This document shows, piece by piece, positions 1 to 7,763 of a DNA stretch of 22,548 bases (within the stretch, counting starts at the first letter, position 1; each line of letters begins with the position of its first letter). The notes under the pieces are model-generated. The model had not been told where the DNA came from, did no database searches, and saw only the letters and a list, made by a program, of their open reading frames with translations. The stretch spans positions 1 to 22,548 of the forward strand of contig JBFWXZ010000033.1 in assembly GCA_050186955.1 (NCBI GenBank), given 5' to 3'. The DNA is from JACKJP01 sp050186955. GTDB taxonomy: Bacteria; Pseudomonadota; Alphaproteobacteria; Rhizobiales; Tepidamorphaceae. The position numbers were made by a program, and so were the translations under genes.

Positions 1-44
1 GCGAGCGCCTTCAAGAGCCCGCCGAACCCTTATCGCAGGCGGCG

Positions 45-716
45 TCAGCGCGGGTTCTGCGAGCCGCGCTGCTCGGGGAAGATGTTCTCGTTGATGTAGA
101 ACAGGCTCGGCTTGGCCTTCTTGCCCTCGACCATGTTGTAGAGCGCGACCGAGGTCTGCAGGCCCTGGGCGTCGGTGACCGTCCACTGGACGAGATCCAT
201 GGTCTCGGCGTCGACCAGCAGGTTGAGCTGGCCGGGGACGCGGCCCGACTTCTCGGCGAGCGTCACCGAGAGCGAGTTGTCGTTGCGCTCGACGGCGACG
301 ATCTCGGCATCCTGGCCGAGATTGATGTTCTCGCCGAGGATCAGGCGCAGCGGCGTGAGGTCGAGGGGGTACTGGTCGGTGGTCTGCGCCTTGCGGTCCT
401 CGACCGCCACCCGGTCGCCGTCGGAGACGATGAGGATCGGGTGCGGCTTGTCGTATTCGAAGCGCATCTTGCCGGGGCGCTGGATGTAGACCCTGCCCTC
501 GGAGCGCTCGCCGTTGGGGCCGATCTGGACGAAGTCGCCCTGGATGCTGCCGATGGCGTTCAGCCGCTTGTTGATGCTCTTGACGATCTCCTGCTGGTCG
601 GCGTCGAGGACGAGCGCCGGCGTCGTCGCGGCGCGGCCGACGGCCGGCAGGGCGGCGCTGGCGAGCGCGAGCGCGATCGTGAGGAAAAGGCGGGTCAGCA
701 TCGGCATGGCGGTCAT
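45..716 (-). CDS. lolA: Outer-membrane lipoprotein carrier protein LolA
   Basis: Periplasmic chaperone that takes lipoproteins released by the LolCDE transporter and carries them to the outer membrane. The protein is about 223 residues, normal for alphaproteobacterial LolA. It begins with a signal peptide (hydrophobic run LFLTIALALASAALPAV, likely cleavage after GRA). The LolA-type domain follows, visible in the stretches SIQGDFVQ, GRVYIQRPGKMRFEYDKP and LTPLRLILGEN. The start is uncertain: GTG at 719, ATG at 716 and ATG at 707 are all in frame, and none has a strong ribosome binding site; 716 is chosen. The gene lies 99 bases after ftsK on the same strand and may share its transcript. In many Rhizobiales lolA sits next to ftsK (family knowledge). 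Identification is confident; the exact start is not. Confidence 0.9.
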   Translation of the reverse strand: MTAMPMLTRLFLTIALALASAALPAVGRAATTPALVLDADQQEIVKSINKRLNAIGSIQGDFVQIGPNGERSEGRVYIQRPGKMRFEYDKPHPILIVSDGDRVAVEDRKAQTTDQYPLDLTPLRLILGENINLGQDAEIVAVERNDNSLSVTLAEKSGRVPGQLNLLVDAETMDLVQWTVTDAQGLQTSVALYNMVEGKKAKPSLFYINENIFPEQRGSQNPR

Positions 717-719
717 CAC

Positions 720-815
720 GTCTATCAGTCTGTCGGTCGCTCGATCATATGGTGCGCGTCAGGCTCCCTCTGAACCCCCGATATGGCGAAAACACGACGC
801 GGGCGGAAAGGGTTC
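720..815 (-). other. ftsK-lolA intergenic gap
   Basis: Ninety-six bases between the ftsK stop and the lolA start region. I see no hairpin followed by a T-run and no convincing -35/-10 pair on the minus strand. The gap therefore gives no evidence for separate transcription of lolA, but it is long enough to hold a weak promoter. Confidence 0.4.
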
Positions 816-3344
816 CTATTCGGATGCGTCCTCGCCGACGAGGATCTCGCGGTGGCCCTTGCTGTTGGGGCGCGAGATGACGCCCTCCTGTTCCATCCGC
901 TCGATCAGCGTGGCGGCGCGGTTGTAGCCGATCGACAGGCGGCGCTGGACGTAGCTGGTCGAGGCCTTGCGGTCGCGGATGACGACGGCGACGGCCTGGT
1001 CGTAGAGCTCGTTGCCCTCGCCCGCCCCGCCGGCGCCGGGGATCGCCGCCATGTCGAAGGCGCCGTCCTCGGGCTCCTCGGTGATCTCGTCGAGATAGGC
1101 GGGCGCGCCCTGCGCCTTGAGGTGGGCGACCACCTCCTCGACCTCGTCGTCGCTGCAGAAGGGGCCGTGGACGCGGGTAATCCGCCCGCCGCCCATCATG
1201 TAGAGCATGTCGCCCTGGCCGAGGAGCTGCTCGGCCCCCTGCTCGCCGAGGATCGTGCGGCTGTCGATCTTCGAGGTGACCTGGAAGGAGATGCGGGTCG
1301 GGAAATTGGCCTTGATGGTGCCGGTGATGACGTCGACGCTCGGCCGCTGGGTCGCCATGACGACGTGGATGCCGGCGGCGCGGGCCATCTGCGCGAGGCG
1401 CTGCACGGCGCCCTCGATGTCCTTGCCGGCGACCATCATCAGGTCGGCCATCTCGTCGATGATGACGACGATGTAGGGCATCGGCTCGAGCGCGATCTCC
1501 TCGCGCTCGTAGATCGGCTGGCCGGTCTCGGGATCGAAGCCGGTCTGCACCTCGCGGGTGAAGGTCTCGCCCTTGCCGGACGCGACCTTCTGATTGTAGC
1601 CGTCGATGTTGCGGACGCCGACCTTCGACATCTTGCGGTAGCGGTCCTCCATCTCGCGGACCGTCCACTTGAGCGCCACCACCGCCTTGCGCGGATCGGT
1701 GACGACCGGCGAGAGCAGGTGCGGGATGCCGTCATAGACGGAGAGCTCCAGCATCTTCGGGTCGACCATGATCAGCTTGCAGGCGTCGGGCGACAGCCGG
1801 TAGAGGATCGACAGGATCATGGTGTTGATGGCCACCGACTTGCCCGACCCGGTGGTGCCGGCAATCAGCAGATGCGGCATGCGGGCGAGATCGGCGATCA
1901 CCGGCTCGCCGCCGATGGTCTTGCCGAGGCAGAGCGGCAGCCGGCTCTTGTTCTTCTCGAAATCCTCCGAGGCCAGCAGCTCGCGCAGATAGACGGTGTC
2001 GCGGTTGGAGTTCGGCAGCTCGATGCCGATGGCGTTGCGGCCGGGAACGACGGCGACGCGGGCCGAGACCGCGCTCATCGAGCGGGCGATGTCGTCGGCG
2101 AGCCCGATGACGCGCGACGACTTGGTGCCGGGCGCCGGCTCCAGCTCGTAGAGGGTGACCACCGGGCCGGGGCGGACATTGATGATCTCGCCGCGGACGC
2201 CGAAATCCTCCAGCACCGATTCCAGCAGCCGGGCGTTCTGGTCGAGCGCCTCGGTGTTGACGGTCTGGCCGGACCGCTTGGGCGCCTCGGCGAGCAGGCG
2301 CAGCGGCGGAAACTCGTACTCGGCGCCACGCAGCAAGCTCGGCTGGGCCTCGGAATTCAGGCGCTTGCCCTGCTTGAGGCGGTCGCGGCCGGGCTGCACG
2401 CGGCTCTGCTGGTCGTGGCCCGGGTGCCCGTGGCCCGGCTGCTCGCGCAGGGCTACAGGCTCGTCGGCGATCGCGTCATCGTCGTCGTAGGGCTCGTAGT
2501 CCTCGTCCTGCGGGACATAGGCGCGGGCGATGCCGATGCGCGGCTCGTGGCGGCCGTGCTCATCATGGGAAGCGAAGGCGTCGGCGTCTCCGCTGCGATT
2601 GCCGGCGAGGCGGCGGAACCGCGCCTTCAGGCTCATCAGCGAATGGGTGGCGGCGCCGAAGGCTGGGACGATGCGCGACAGCAGGCCTTCCGACGGCGCA
2701 TCGTCGTCCTCGGCGATCTCGGGCTCGTCGAAATCGTCCTCGTCGATTTCCTGCGGCAAGGCGCCGGCGGCCTGCCGGCGCCAGTCGGCGGTGCGCAGGA
2801 ACAGGAAGCCGGAGGCGGCGAGCGCGGCGAGCGCCAGCACGACATTCGCCAGTCCCGACACGCCGGCAGGGACGACCATCAGCGGCAGCGCCCGCAGGCC
2901 GTCGCCGAGAATGCCGCCGAGGCCGGTCGGCAGCGGCCAGCTCGACGGCGCCGGCACGCAGGAGAAGAAGGCGGTCGCCGCCGCCATGCAGCCGACGAGG
3001 GCGAGGATCTTCTGCGCGACGCCGGGCAGCGGCGCGCGCCGCCACAGCGCGATGCCCCACATGGCCGGCGGCAGCGGCAGCACGATCACCGCGAGGCCGG
3101 CGATCTGGATCAGCAGGTCGGAGACGATGGAGCCGGGGAGCCCGAGCAGGTTGCGCGGGCTGGCCGCGGTTGCGTTGCTCAGGCTCGGGTCGGAGACGTT
3201 CCAGGTGGCGAGGGCGAGACAGAACGCGGCGACGGCGGCAAGCAGCGCCAGCCCGCCGGCGCGCACGAGCGCGGCGCGCAGCGCCCGCTTGGTAAGATCG
3301 ACGAGGCCAAGGCCTGCTTCGAGGGCGGAATCGAGCTGTCTCAT
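816..3344 (-). CDS. ftsK: DNA translocase FtsK
   Basis: Septum-anchored, ATP-driven DNA pump that clears chromosome termini through the closing division site and activates XerCD recombination. The protein has 842 residues. About four membrane segments lie within residues 30-185. An acidic, low-complexity linker covers about 200-340 (DEDDFDEPE, EDYEPYDDDD, GHGHPGH). The alpha/beta motor follows, with Walker A GTTGSGKS near 497-504 and Walker B YIVVIIDEMADLMM near 621-634. The C-terminal gamma winged-helix domain (about 775-842; VQRRLSIGYNRAATLIERME) reads KOPS sequences in this family. The linker is short compared with E. coli FtsK, as is common outside the enterics. The start is 3 bases after the aminotransferase stop, so the two genes are probably co-transcribed and translationally coupled. 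A CtrA-type box upstream of that gene may control both. Confidence 0.97.
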   Translation of the reverse strand: MRQLDSALEAGLGLVDLTKRALRAALVRAGGLALLAAVAAFCLALATWNVSDPSLSNATAASPRNLLGLPGSIVSDLLIQIAGLAVIVLPLPPAMWGIALWRRAPLPGVAQKILALVGCMAAATAFFSCVPAPSSWPLPTGLGGILGDGLRALPLMVVPAGVSGLANVVLALAALAASGFLFLRTADWRRQAAGALPQEIDEDDFDEPEIAEDDDAPSEGLLSRIVPAFGAATHSLMSLKARFRRLAGNRSGDADAFASHDEHGRHEPRIGIARAYVPQDEDYEPYDDDDAIADEPVALREQPGHGHPGHDQQSRVQPGRDRLKQGKRLNSEAQPSLLRGAEYEFPPLRLLAEAPKRSGQTVNTEALDQNARLLESVLEDFGVRGEIINVRPGPVVTLYELEPAPGTKSSRVIGLADDIARSMSAVSARVAVVPGRNAIGIELPNSNRDTVYLRELLASEDFEKNKSRLPLCLGKTIGGEPVIADLARMPHLLIAGTTGSGKSVAINTMILSILYRLSPDACKLIMVDPKMLELSVYDGIPHLLSPVVTDPRKAVVALKWTVREMEDRYRKMSKVGVRNIDGYNQKVASGKGETFTREVQTGFDPETGQPIYEREEIALEPMPYIVVIIDEMADLMMVAGKDIEGAVQRLAQMARAAGIHVVMATQRPSVDVITGTIKANFPTRISFQVTSKIDSRTILGEQGAEQLLGQGDMLYMMGGGRITRVHGPFCSDDEVEEVVAHLKAQGAPAYLDEITEEPEDGAFDMAAIPGAGGAGEGNELYDQAVAVVIRDRKASTSYVQRRLSIGYNRAATLIERMEQEGVISRPNSKGHREILVGEDASE

Positions 3345-3347
3345 ACG

Positions 3348-4553
3348 CTAACCGTTACCTTTGAGCAGTGATGCGAGGCGCGTCAGCGCATCGCGGGTCA
3401 GATCGATGTCGTCGACCAGGGCGATGCGGACGTGGCCGGCGCCGGGATTGACGCCGTCAAGGCCCGGGCGGCCGAAATAGCTTCCCGGCACCATGCGCAG
3501 ACCCTTCTCGCGCCAGGCGCGCAGCGCGAAGCGCTCGTCGTCCTCGGCCGCGGCGACGTCGAGCCAGAGGAAGAAGCCGCCCTGCGGCCTGCGATAGCCG
3601 GGCCAGAAGCCGACCAGTTCGTCGGCGAGGGCGAACTTCGCCGCGTAGAGCGCGCGGTTCTCCTCGACATGGGTCTCGTCGCCATAGGCGGCGATGGCGG
3701 CGTTCTGCACCGGCAGGGCGACCTGCGGGCCGCACAGATTGCGCAGCCGGACGAAGGACTTCATGAAACGCCGGTCGCCGGCGGCGAAGCCGCAGCGAAG
3801 GCCCGGCGCGCTCGACCGCTTGGACAGCGAGTTGAGCGCGATGACGTTGGAGAAGCCGTGCTCCGCCGTGGCGCTAAGGGCGCCCGCCGGCGGCGCGTCG
3901 AACCAGATCTCCGAATAGCATTCGTCGCTGGCCAGCAGGAAATCGTGGCGGCGCGCGCATTCGGCGACCGCCTTCATGCGCTGGGGCGAGGCGACGGTGC
4001 CGGCGGGATTCGAGGGCGAGGTGAAATAGGCGACCACGGTGCGCTCGAGGATCGCCGGCTCGACCGCCTCGATGGACGGCAGGTAGCCGTTGCCCGCATC
4101 GGCGGGGAGCAGCACCGGCTCCAGCCCGGCGGCGATCGCCGAGGCGCCGTAGGCCTGGTAGAACGGGTTGGGCAGCAGCGCCACGGGGGCCGGCTTGGCG
4201 AACTCCTGGCGCGCGGTGAGGGCCGCCATCAGCAGCCCCTCGCGCGATCCGGCGAGAATGCAGACCTCCCGGTCCGCATCGAGGGCGGCGAGCCCGAAGC
4301 GGCGGCGGGCCCAGTCCGCGACCGTGGAGCGGAATTCCGGAAGGCCGGCGATCGCGGGATATTTCCCGAGGCCCGAGACGTCCCTCACGAAGGCCGGCGC
4401 GATGACGGCGGGCAGCGGATGGTGGGGCTCGCCGACCGAAAGGTTGATCGGCTCCATCCCCGGCGCCTCGTCGCCGAGCAGCGCGGCCAGCCGGACGAAT
4501 GGCGATTCGTCGAGCAGGCTCGTGGCCATAGCACTGCGCGGGTTGAAATTCAT
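3348..4553 (-). CDS. PLP-dependent aminotransferase, class I/II
   Basis: Fold-type I aminotransferase of about 401 residues from the chosen start. Family landmarks are NLSVGEPHHPLP near the N-terminus, YFTSPSNPAGTV (the conserved Asn-Pro), SDECYSEIWF (the conserved Asp and Tyr) and SLSKRSSAPGLRCGF, whose lysine (about residue 245) should bind PLP. The layout resembles the DapC/LL-diaminopimelate and aspartate aminotransferase-like group. An N-succinyldiaminopimelate transaminase role is possible, but substrate cannot be read from sequence. The frame stays open to 4595. ATG at 4553 is preferred because GGACGGAG lies just before it, whereas ATG 4529 lacks such a site. The gene heads a likely operon with ftsK (3-base gap). 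A link between the enzyme and division or wall-precursor supply is inference only. Confidence 0.88.
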   Translation of the reverse strand: MNFNPRSAMATSLLDESPFVRLAALLGDEAPGMEPINLSVGEPHHPLPAVIAPAFVRDVSGLGKYPAIAGLPEFRSTVADWARRRFGLAALDADREVCILAGSREGLLMAALTARQEFAKPAPVALLPNPFYQAYGASAIAAGLEPVLLPADAGNGYLPSIEAVEPAILERTVVAYFTSPSNPAGTVASPQRMKAVAECARRHDFLLASDECYSEIWFDAPPAGALSATAEHGFSNVIALNSLSKRSSAPGLRCGFAAGDRRFMKSFVRLRNLCGPQVALPVQNAAIAAYGDETHVEENRALYAAKFALADELVGFWPGYRRPQGGFFLWLDVAAAEDDERFALRAWREKGLRMVPGSYFGRPGLDGVNPGAGHVRIALVDDIDLTRDALTRLASLLKGNG

Positions 4554-4637
4554 GCCGCTCCGTCCGCTGCGGTCGCCGAAGGGAAAACCGGGCACCGGAC
4601 CCGGTCGAATGCATCGCGAACGCTAGCGGAAACGCGG

Positions 4638-4653
4638 TTAAGGGCGGATTAAC
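4638..4653. promoter_or_regulatory. CtrA-type box, TTAA-N7-TTAAC
   Basis: The sequence TTAAGGGCGGATTAAC matches the alphaproteobacterial CtrA consensus TTAA-N7-TTAAC with no mismatch. The wider segment 4636-4654 is a near-perfect palindrome (GGTTAA, 7-base centre, TTAACC), so the match holds on both strands. It lies 85 bases before the aminotransferase start, where a promoter for the aminotransferase-ftsK operon would be expected. CtrA is the cell-cycle response regulator of this class and controls division genes in several members. Binding here is an inference from the motif. The rest of the 4554-4696 gap shows no other clear element. Confidence 0.6.
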
Positions 4654-4696
4654 CCTGCGGCCTTTCGCAGCCTGATGCGGCGGCGGGGCGGATATG

Positions 4697-4726
4697 GAAA
4701 AGGGCCCGGCGATGACGCCGGGCCCC
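4697..4726 (-). terminator. Intrinsic terminator after amtB
   Basis: On the minus strand, a perfect 10-base stem GGGCCCGGCG / CGCCGGGCCC (4716-4725 and 4702-4711) with a 4-base loop is followed directly by TTTT. It begins 35 bases after the amtB stop, so it should end the glnK-amtB transcript. It also separates that unit from the aminotransferase-ftsK operon. Confidence 0.85.
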
Positions 4727-4760
4727 TCCCCCTCTGGATGCCTTGCCCCTGTCGATCGGA

Positions 4761-6149
4761 TCAGAGGCGCTGGCTCCCCTGCCCGAATTCCGGGTAGGCC
4801 TCGACACCGACCTCGGCAAGGTCGAGGCCCATGCTCTCCTGCTCGGGGCTGACGCGGATACCGACCGTGAACTTCAGGATCAGCCAGACGACGAGGCTGA
4901 CCAAGAAGGTGAAGGCGCCGATCGAGACCACGCCGACGAGCTGGGCCATGAAGGTCGCACCCGGATTGGTGAAGGCGACCGCGATGGTGCCCCAGATGCC
5001 GGCCAGCAGGTGGACGGGAATGGCGCCGACCACGTCGTCGATCTTCAGCTTGTCGAGAAGCGGCACGGCGATGACGACGATGATGCCGCCGATGGCGCCG
5101 ACGATCACCGACGCCAGGATGGAGGGCGTCAGCGGCTCGGCGGTGATCGACACCAGGCCGGCGAGCGCGCCGTTGAGCGCCATGGTGACGTCGACCTTGC
5201 CGTAGAAGATCTGCGTCAGGATCATCGCGGCGACCACGCCGGCGGCGGCGGCGATGTTGGTGTTGGCGAAGATCCGCGAGACGTCGGTGACGTCGCCGAT
5301 CGACCCCATGGCGAGCTGCGAGGCGCCGTTGAAGCCGAACCAGCCGAGCCACAGGATGAAGGTGCCGAGCGTCGCCAGCGGCATCGACGAGCCGGGCATC
5401 GGATGGACCTCGCCCTTGGGACCGTATTTGCCGCTGCGCGAGCCGAGGACCAGGGCGCCGGCGAGCGCCGCCCAGCCGCCGACCGAATGCACCAGCGTGG
5501 AGCCGGCGAAGTCGCGGAACTCGGTGCCGAAGCTGGCCTGGTAGCTGTCGGTGTTCAGCCAGCCGCCGCCCCACTCCCAGGAACCGGTGATCGGATACAT
5601 GATGCCGGTCAGGATGACGGTGAACAGCAGGAACGGCCACAGCTTGATGCGCTCAGCCAGCGTTCCCGACACCACCGAGGCGGCGGTGGCGCAGAACACC
5701 ATCTGGAAGAACCAGTCGGAGGCGGTCGAGTAGCCGGTCTCGAGGAGCGCCGCCTGGGCGGCCTCGTCACCGGCGCCCACGACGTCGAAGCTGTAGGGGC
5801 CGAAGCTGCCCATGAAGCCGCCGTCGACGCCGACATACATGATCGAGTAGCCGGTGATCCAGAACATCAGGCCGGCGATCGAATAGAGCGCGATGTTCTT
5901 GAGGCACTGCATGGAGACGTTCTTTGAACGCACCAGACCGGCCTCGAGCATGGCGAAGCCAGCCGCCATCCACATCACCAGGAAGCCGCCGACAAGGAAC
6001 AGCAGCGTGTTGAAGATATAGGCGGTTTCGGAGGAGACCCCGACCGGCGCCGCCGGCGCCGTCGTATCCTGCGCGAAGGCCGCGAGCGGAACCGCGGCGG
6101 CGAGGGCCGCCACGCCGGCAAGCGCCGAGATTTTCTTTACCATCGTCAT
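4761..6149 (-). CDS. amtB: Ammonium transporter AmtB
   Basis: Trimeric inner-membrane ammonium channel of the Amt/Mep/Rh family, 462 residues. An N-terminal signal peptide (MTMVKKISALAG..., likely cut after AFA near residue 26) is followed by a set of hydrophobic helices consistent with the usual eleven. The pore histidines are visible at about H221 (STLVHSVGGWAAL) and H380 (IPVHLLAGIWGT). Family motifs DWFFQMVFCATAASVVSGTLAER and LGWFGFNGAS carry the phenylalanine-gate region. The frame extends to 6314, but that extension overlaps glnK and reads as arginine/serine-rich shadow. ATG 6149, preceded by AAAGGG, is the start. The gene lies 25 bases after glnK, the classic pair in which uridylylated or free GlnK controls channel opening. 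Expression is probably nitrogen-regulated through the promoter before glnK. Confidence 0.97.
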   Translation of the reverse strand: MTMVKKISALAGVAALAAAVPLAAFAQDTTAPAAPVGVSSETAYIFNTLLFLVGGFLVMWMAAGFAMLEAGLVRSKNVSMQCLKNIALYSIAGLMFWITGYSIMYVGVDGGFMGSFGPYSFDVVGAGDEAAQAALLETGYSTASDWFFQMVFCATAASVVSGTLAERIKLWPFLLFTVILTGIMYPITGSWEWGGGWLNTDSYQASFGTEFRDFAGSTLVHSVGGWAALAGALVLGSRSGKYGPKGEVHPMPGSSMPLATLGTFILWLGWFGFNGASQLAMGSIGDVTDVSRIFANTNIAAAAGVVAAMILTQIFYGKVDVTMALNGALAGLVSITAEPLTPSILASVIVGAIGGIIVVIAVPLLDKLKIDDVVGAIPVHLLAGIWGTIAVAFTNPGATFMAQLVGVVSIGAFTFLVSLVVWLILKFTVGIRVSPEQESMGLDLAEVGVEAYPEFGQGSQRL

Positions 6150-6174
6150 GTTCTCAACCCTTTCGATGGACGGT

Positions 6175-6513
6175 TCAGAGCGCGTCGGTGCCGGATTCGC
6201 CGGTGCGAATGCGGACCGCCTGCTCGATGTCGTGGACGAAAATCTTGCCGTCGCCGATCTGGCCCGAGCGCGCCGCGCCCGTGATCGCCTCGACGACGCG
6301 GTCGACGTCGCCATCGGCGATGACGACCTCGACCTTCAGTTTCGGCAGGAAGTTCACGGCGTATTCCGCGCCGCGATAGATCTCCGTGTGCCCCTTCTGC
6401 CGTCCGTAGCCCTTGACCTCGGTAACCGTGAGGCCGTGGATTCCGAGGCCCGTGAGGGCCTCGCGCACCGCGTCGAGCTTGAACGGCTTGATGATCGCCA
6501 TGATGTTTTTCAT
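6175..6513 (-). CDS. glnK: Nitrogen regulatory protein P-II (GlnK)
   Basis: PII signalling protein of 112 residues, the normal length, sensing 2-oxoglutarate and ATP/ADP and plugging AmtB when nitrogen is plentiful. The T-loop reads KGYGRQKGHTEIYRGAEY, with the uridylylation tyrosine at position 51. The second PII signature is seen in AARSGQIGDGKIFVHDIE, and the C-terminal loop has VRIRTGE. Start ATG 6513 has a strong GGGGAAG ribosome binding site six bases upstream; the frame extends to 6612, but the extra residues do not fit the family. The T-loop alone cannot separate GlnB from GlnK; pairing with amtB 25 bases downstream favours GlnK. A sigma-54-like promoter lies about 95 bases upstream. 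Confidence 0.96.
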   Translation of the reverse strand: MKNIMAIIKPFKLDAVREALTGLGIHGLTVTEVKGYGRQKGHTEIYRGAEYAVNFLPKLKVEVVIADGDVDRVVEAITGAARSGQIGDGKIFVHDIEQAVRIRTGESGTDAL

Positions 6514-6607
6514 ATGACTTCCCCGTTCGCTTTGGTGACGGTCATGCCGCCGCGAGATGCACGAAACGCGCGATACTTCCCGCGGGACGTGCTCGGGGAC
6601 AGTTCGA

Positions 6608-6623
6608 TTCAAACCCCGTGCCA
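6608..6623 (-). promoter_or_regulatory. Sigma-54 (RpoN)-like promoter of glnK-amtB
   Basis: On the minus strand the sequence TGGCACGGGGTTTGAA matches the -24/-12 consensus TGGCACG-N4-TTGCW. The GG and G elements are exactly 12 bases apart. The single mismatch is in the -12 element (TTGA instead of TTGC). Transcription would start near 6597, giving an 84-base leader before the glnK start at 6513. RpoN/NtrC control of glnK-amtB is well known in proteobacteria, which raises the plausibility. The -12 mismatch keeps the call tentative. Confidence 0.6.
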
Positions 6624-6713
6624 GATCGATGGCCGGAGGATTAAACTGTTGGAATCGATGAATGAATCGGCAAACAGCACGATCCGGACGCGGCCATTGT
6701 GCGGCTGCGAAGG

Positions 6714-6757
6714 CTAAAAATTATGCAAAATAGACGTATTGCACAGAAAATAGGCTA
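6714..6757. promoter_or_regulatory. AT-rich stretch with imperfect palindrome, possible activator site
   Basis: This stretch is markedly AT-rich in an otherwise very GC-rich region. It sits directly after the tesB stop and about 100-130 bases upstream of the sigma-54-like promoter. Positions 6724-6743 read TGCAA-N10-TTGCA, an inverted repeat with further partial pairing. The location suits an upstream activator (NtrC) or IHF site. The half-site spacing does not match the usual NtrC consensus, so the identity is open. No intrinsic terminator for tesB is evident in the gap. Confidence 0.3.
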
Positions 6758-7627
6758 TACTGGCTCGCCGTCGCGGACGCGGATTAATCCTTCCTGAACG
6801 GTCGAGGCGATCAGGTCGCCGTCGCGCGAGAAGATGTTGCCGCGGGTGAAGCCGCGCCCGCCCGAGGCGCTCGGCGTGTCCTCGGCGTAGAGCAGCCAGT
6901 CGTCGAAGCGGAACGGGCGGTGGAACCACATGGCATGGTCGAGGCTCGCCACCTGCAGGTCGCGGTCGAAGACCGAGCGCCCGTGCGGGAACAGCGCGGT
7001 GTCGAGCAGCGTCATGTCGGAGGCGTAGGCGAGCGCGCATTTCTGGATGCGCTCGTCGTCGGGCAGCTCGCCGGTGGCGCGGAACCAGATCATCTGGCGC
7101 GGCGGCAGCTTCTCGCGGCTCACATAGTGGGTGAAGTCGACCGGCCGCATCTCGATGGGCCGGTCGCGCTTCCAGTACTGGCGGACATTCGCCGGCGCGA
7201 TGTCCATGAACTGCTGCTTCATCTCGTCCTCGCCGAGCAGCGTCTCGGGCGCCGGCGCCTCGGGCATCGGCATCTGGTGCTCGAGACCCTTCTCGTGACG
7301 CTGGAAGGACGCGGACATCGAATAGATCGCCTTGCCGTGCTGGATGGCGAGGACGCGGCGGGTGTTGAAGCTCTTGCCGTCGCGGATCGGGTCGACCTGG
7401 TAGATGATGGGGACCGCCGGATCGCCCGGCCGCATGAAATAGGCGTGCAGCGAATGGATGTGGCGGTCGTCCTCGACGGTGCGGGCGGCGGCGACGAGGG
7501 CCTGGCCGATGACCTGGCCGCCATAGACACGCTGCCAGCCGTCCTGCGGGCTCAGGCCGCGGAAAAGGTTGTGCTCGAGCGTTTCGAGATCGAGAATCGT
7601 GAGCAGCCGCGAAATTGCCTTCGACAT
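6755..7627 (-). CDS. tesB: Acyl-CoA thioesterase II (TesB)
   Basis: Cytoplasmic double-hotdog thioesterase that hydrolyses medium- and long-chain acyl-CoA to free fatty acid and CoA; 290 residues, the usual length. The N-terminal hotdog contains RVYGGQVIGQALVAAARTV. The C-terminal one has the catalytic Asp in YASDMTLL and the catalytic Gln in STVQEGLIR. The third active-site residue, Thr in E. coli TesB (TIDHSMWFHRP), is Ser here (SLDHAMWFHRP), a conservative change. Start ATG 7627 has AGAGGAAGAG upstream; the frame runs on to 7864 but that part overlaps the divergent ubiH-like gene. Gene order tesB beside glnK-amtB is also found in E. coli, although there tesB has the opposite orientation. 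The 136-base gap to the ubiH-like gene must hold the divergent promoters; no strong consensus is seen in it. Confidence 0.95.
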   Translation of the reverse strand: MSKAISRLLTILDLETLEHNLFRGLSPQDGWQRVYGGQVIGQALVAAARTVEDDRHIHSLHAYFMRPGDPAVPIIYQVDPIRDGKSFNTRRVLAIQHGKAIYSMSASFQRHEKGLEHQMPMPEAPAPETLLGEDEMKQQFMDIAPANVRQYWKRDRPIEMRPVDFTHYVSREKLPPRQMIWFRATGELPDDERIQKCALAYASDMTLLDTALFPHGRSVFDRDLQVASLDHAMWFHRPFRFDDWLLYAEDTPSASGGRGFTRGNIFSRDGDLIASTVQEGLIRVRDGEPV

Positions 7628-7763
7628 GGCTCTTCCTCTTCCGACGGTCTTGTCCGGGGCGTGGCGGTTACGATACCGGGAGTGACCGGCGAGTGAGGAC
7701 ACGCGCCGTCGCCGCCTGTCAAGCCGGCAGGCATCGGGCCGGCGAGCCGTTCGGAAAGGCACC

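Noticed and set aside
1..44. Possible end of a further gene at the left edge
   Set aside because: Only 44 bases lie before the lolA stop; open frames exist but nothing can be recognised. A neighbouring gene such as xthA, frequent in relatives, cannot be supported.
2414..2438. Two copies of CGTGGCCCGG with 15-base period inside ftsK
   Set aside because: They encode two PGH-type five-residue units in the disordered FtsK linker. Such short repeats are common in linkers and need no further explanation.
783..3371. An 862-codon open frame antisense to ftsK
   Set aside because: It is a low-complexity shadow of ftsK (long runs of Asp, Ala, Gly and Arg), with no motif; ftsK is unmistakable on the other strand.
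6150..6314. N-terminal extension of AmtB overlapping glnK
   Set aside because: The residues are an Arg/Ser-rich shadow of glnK. ATG 6149 begins a normal signal peptide.
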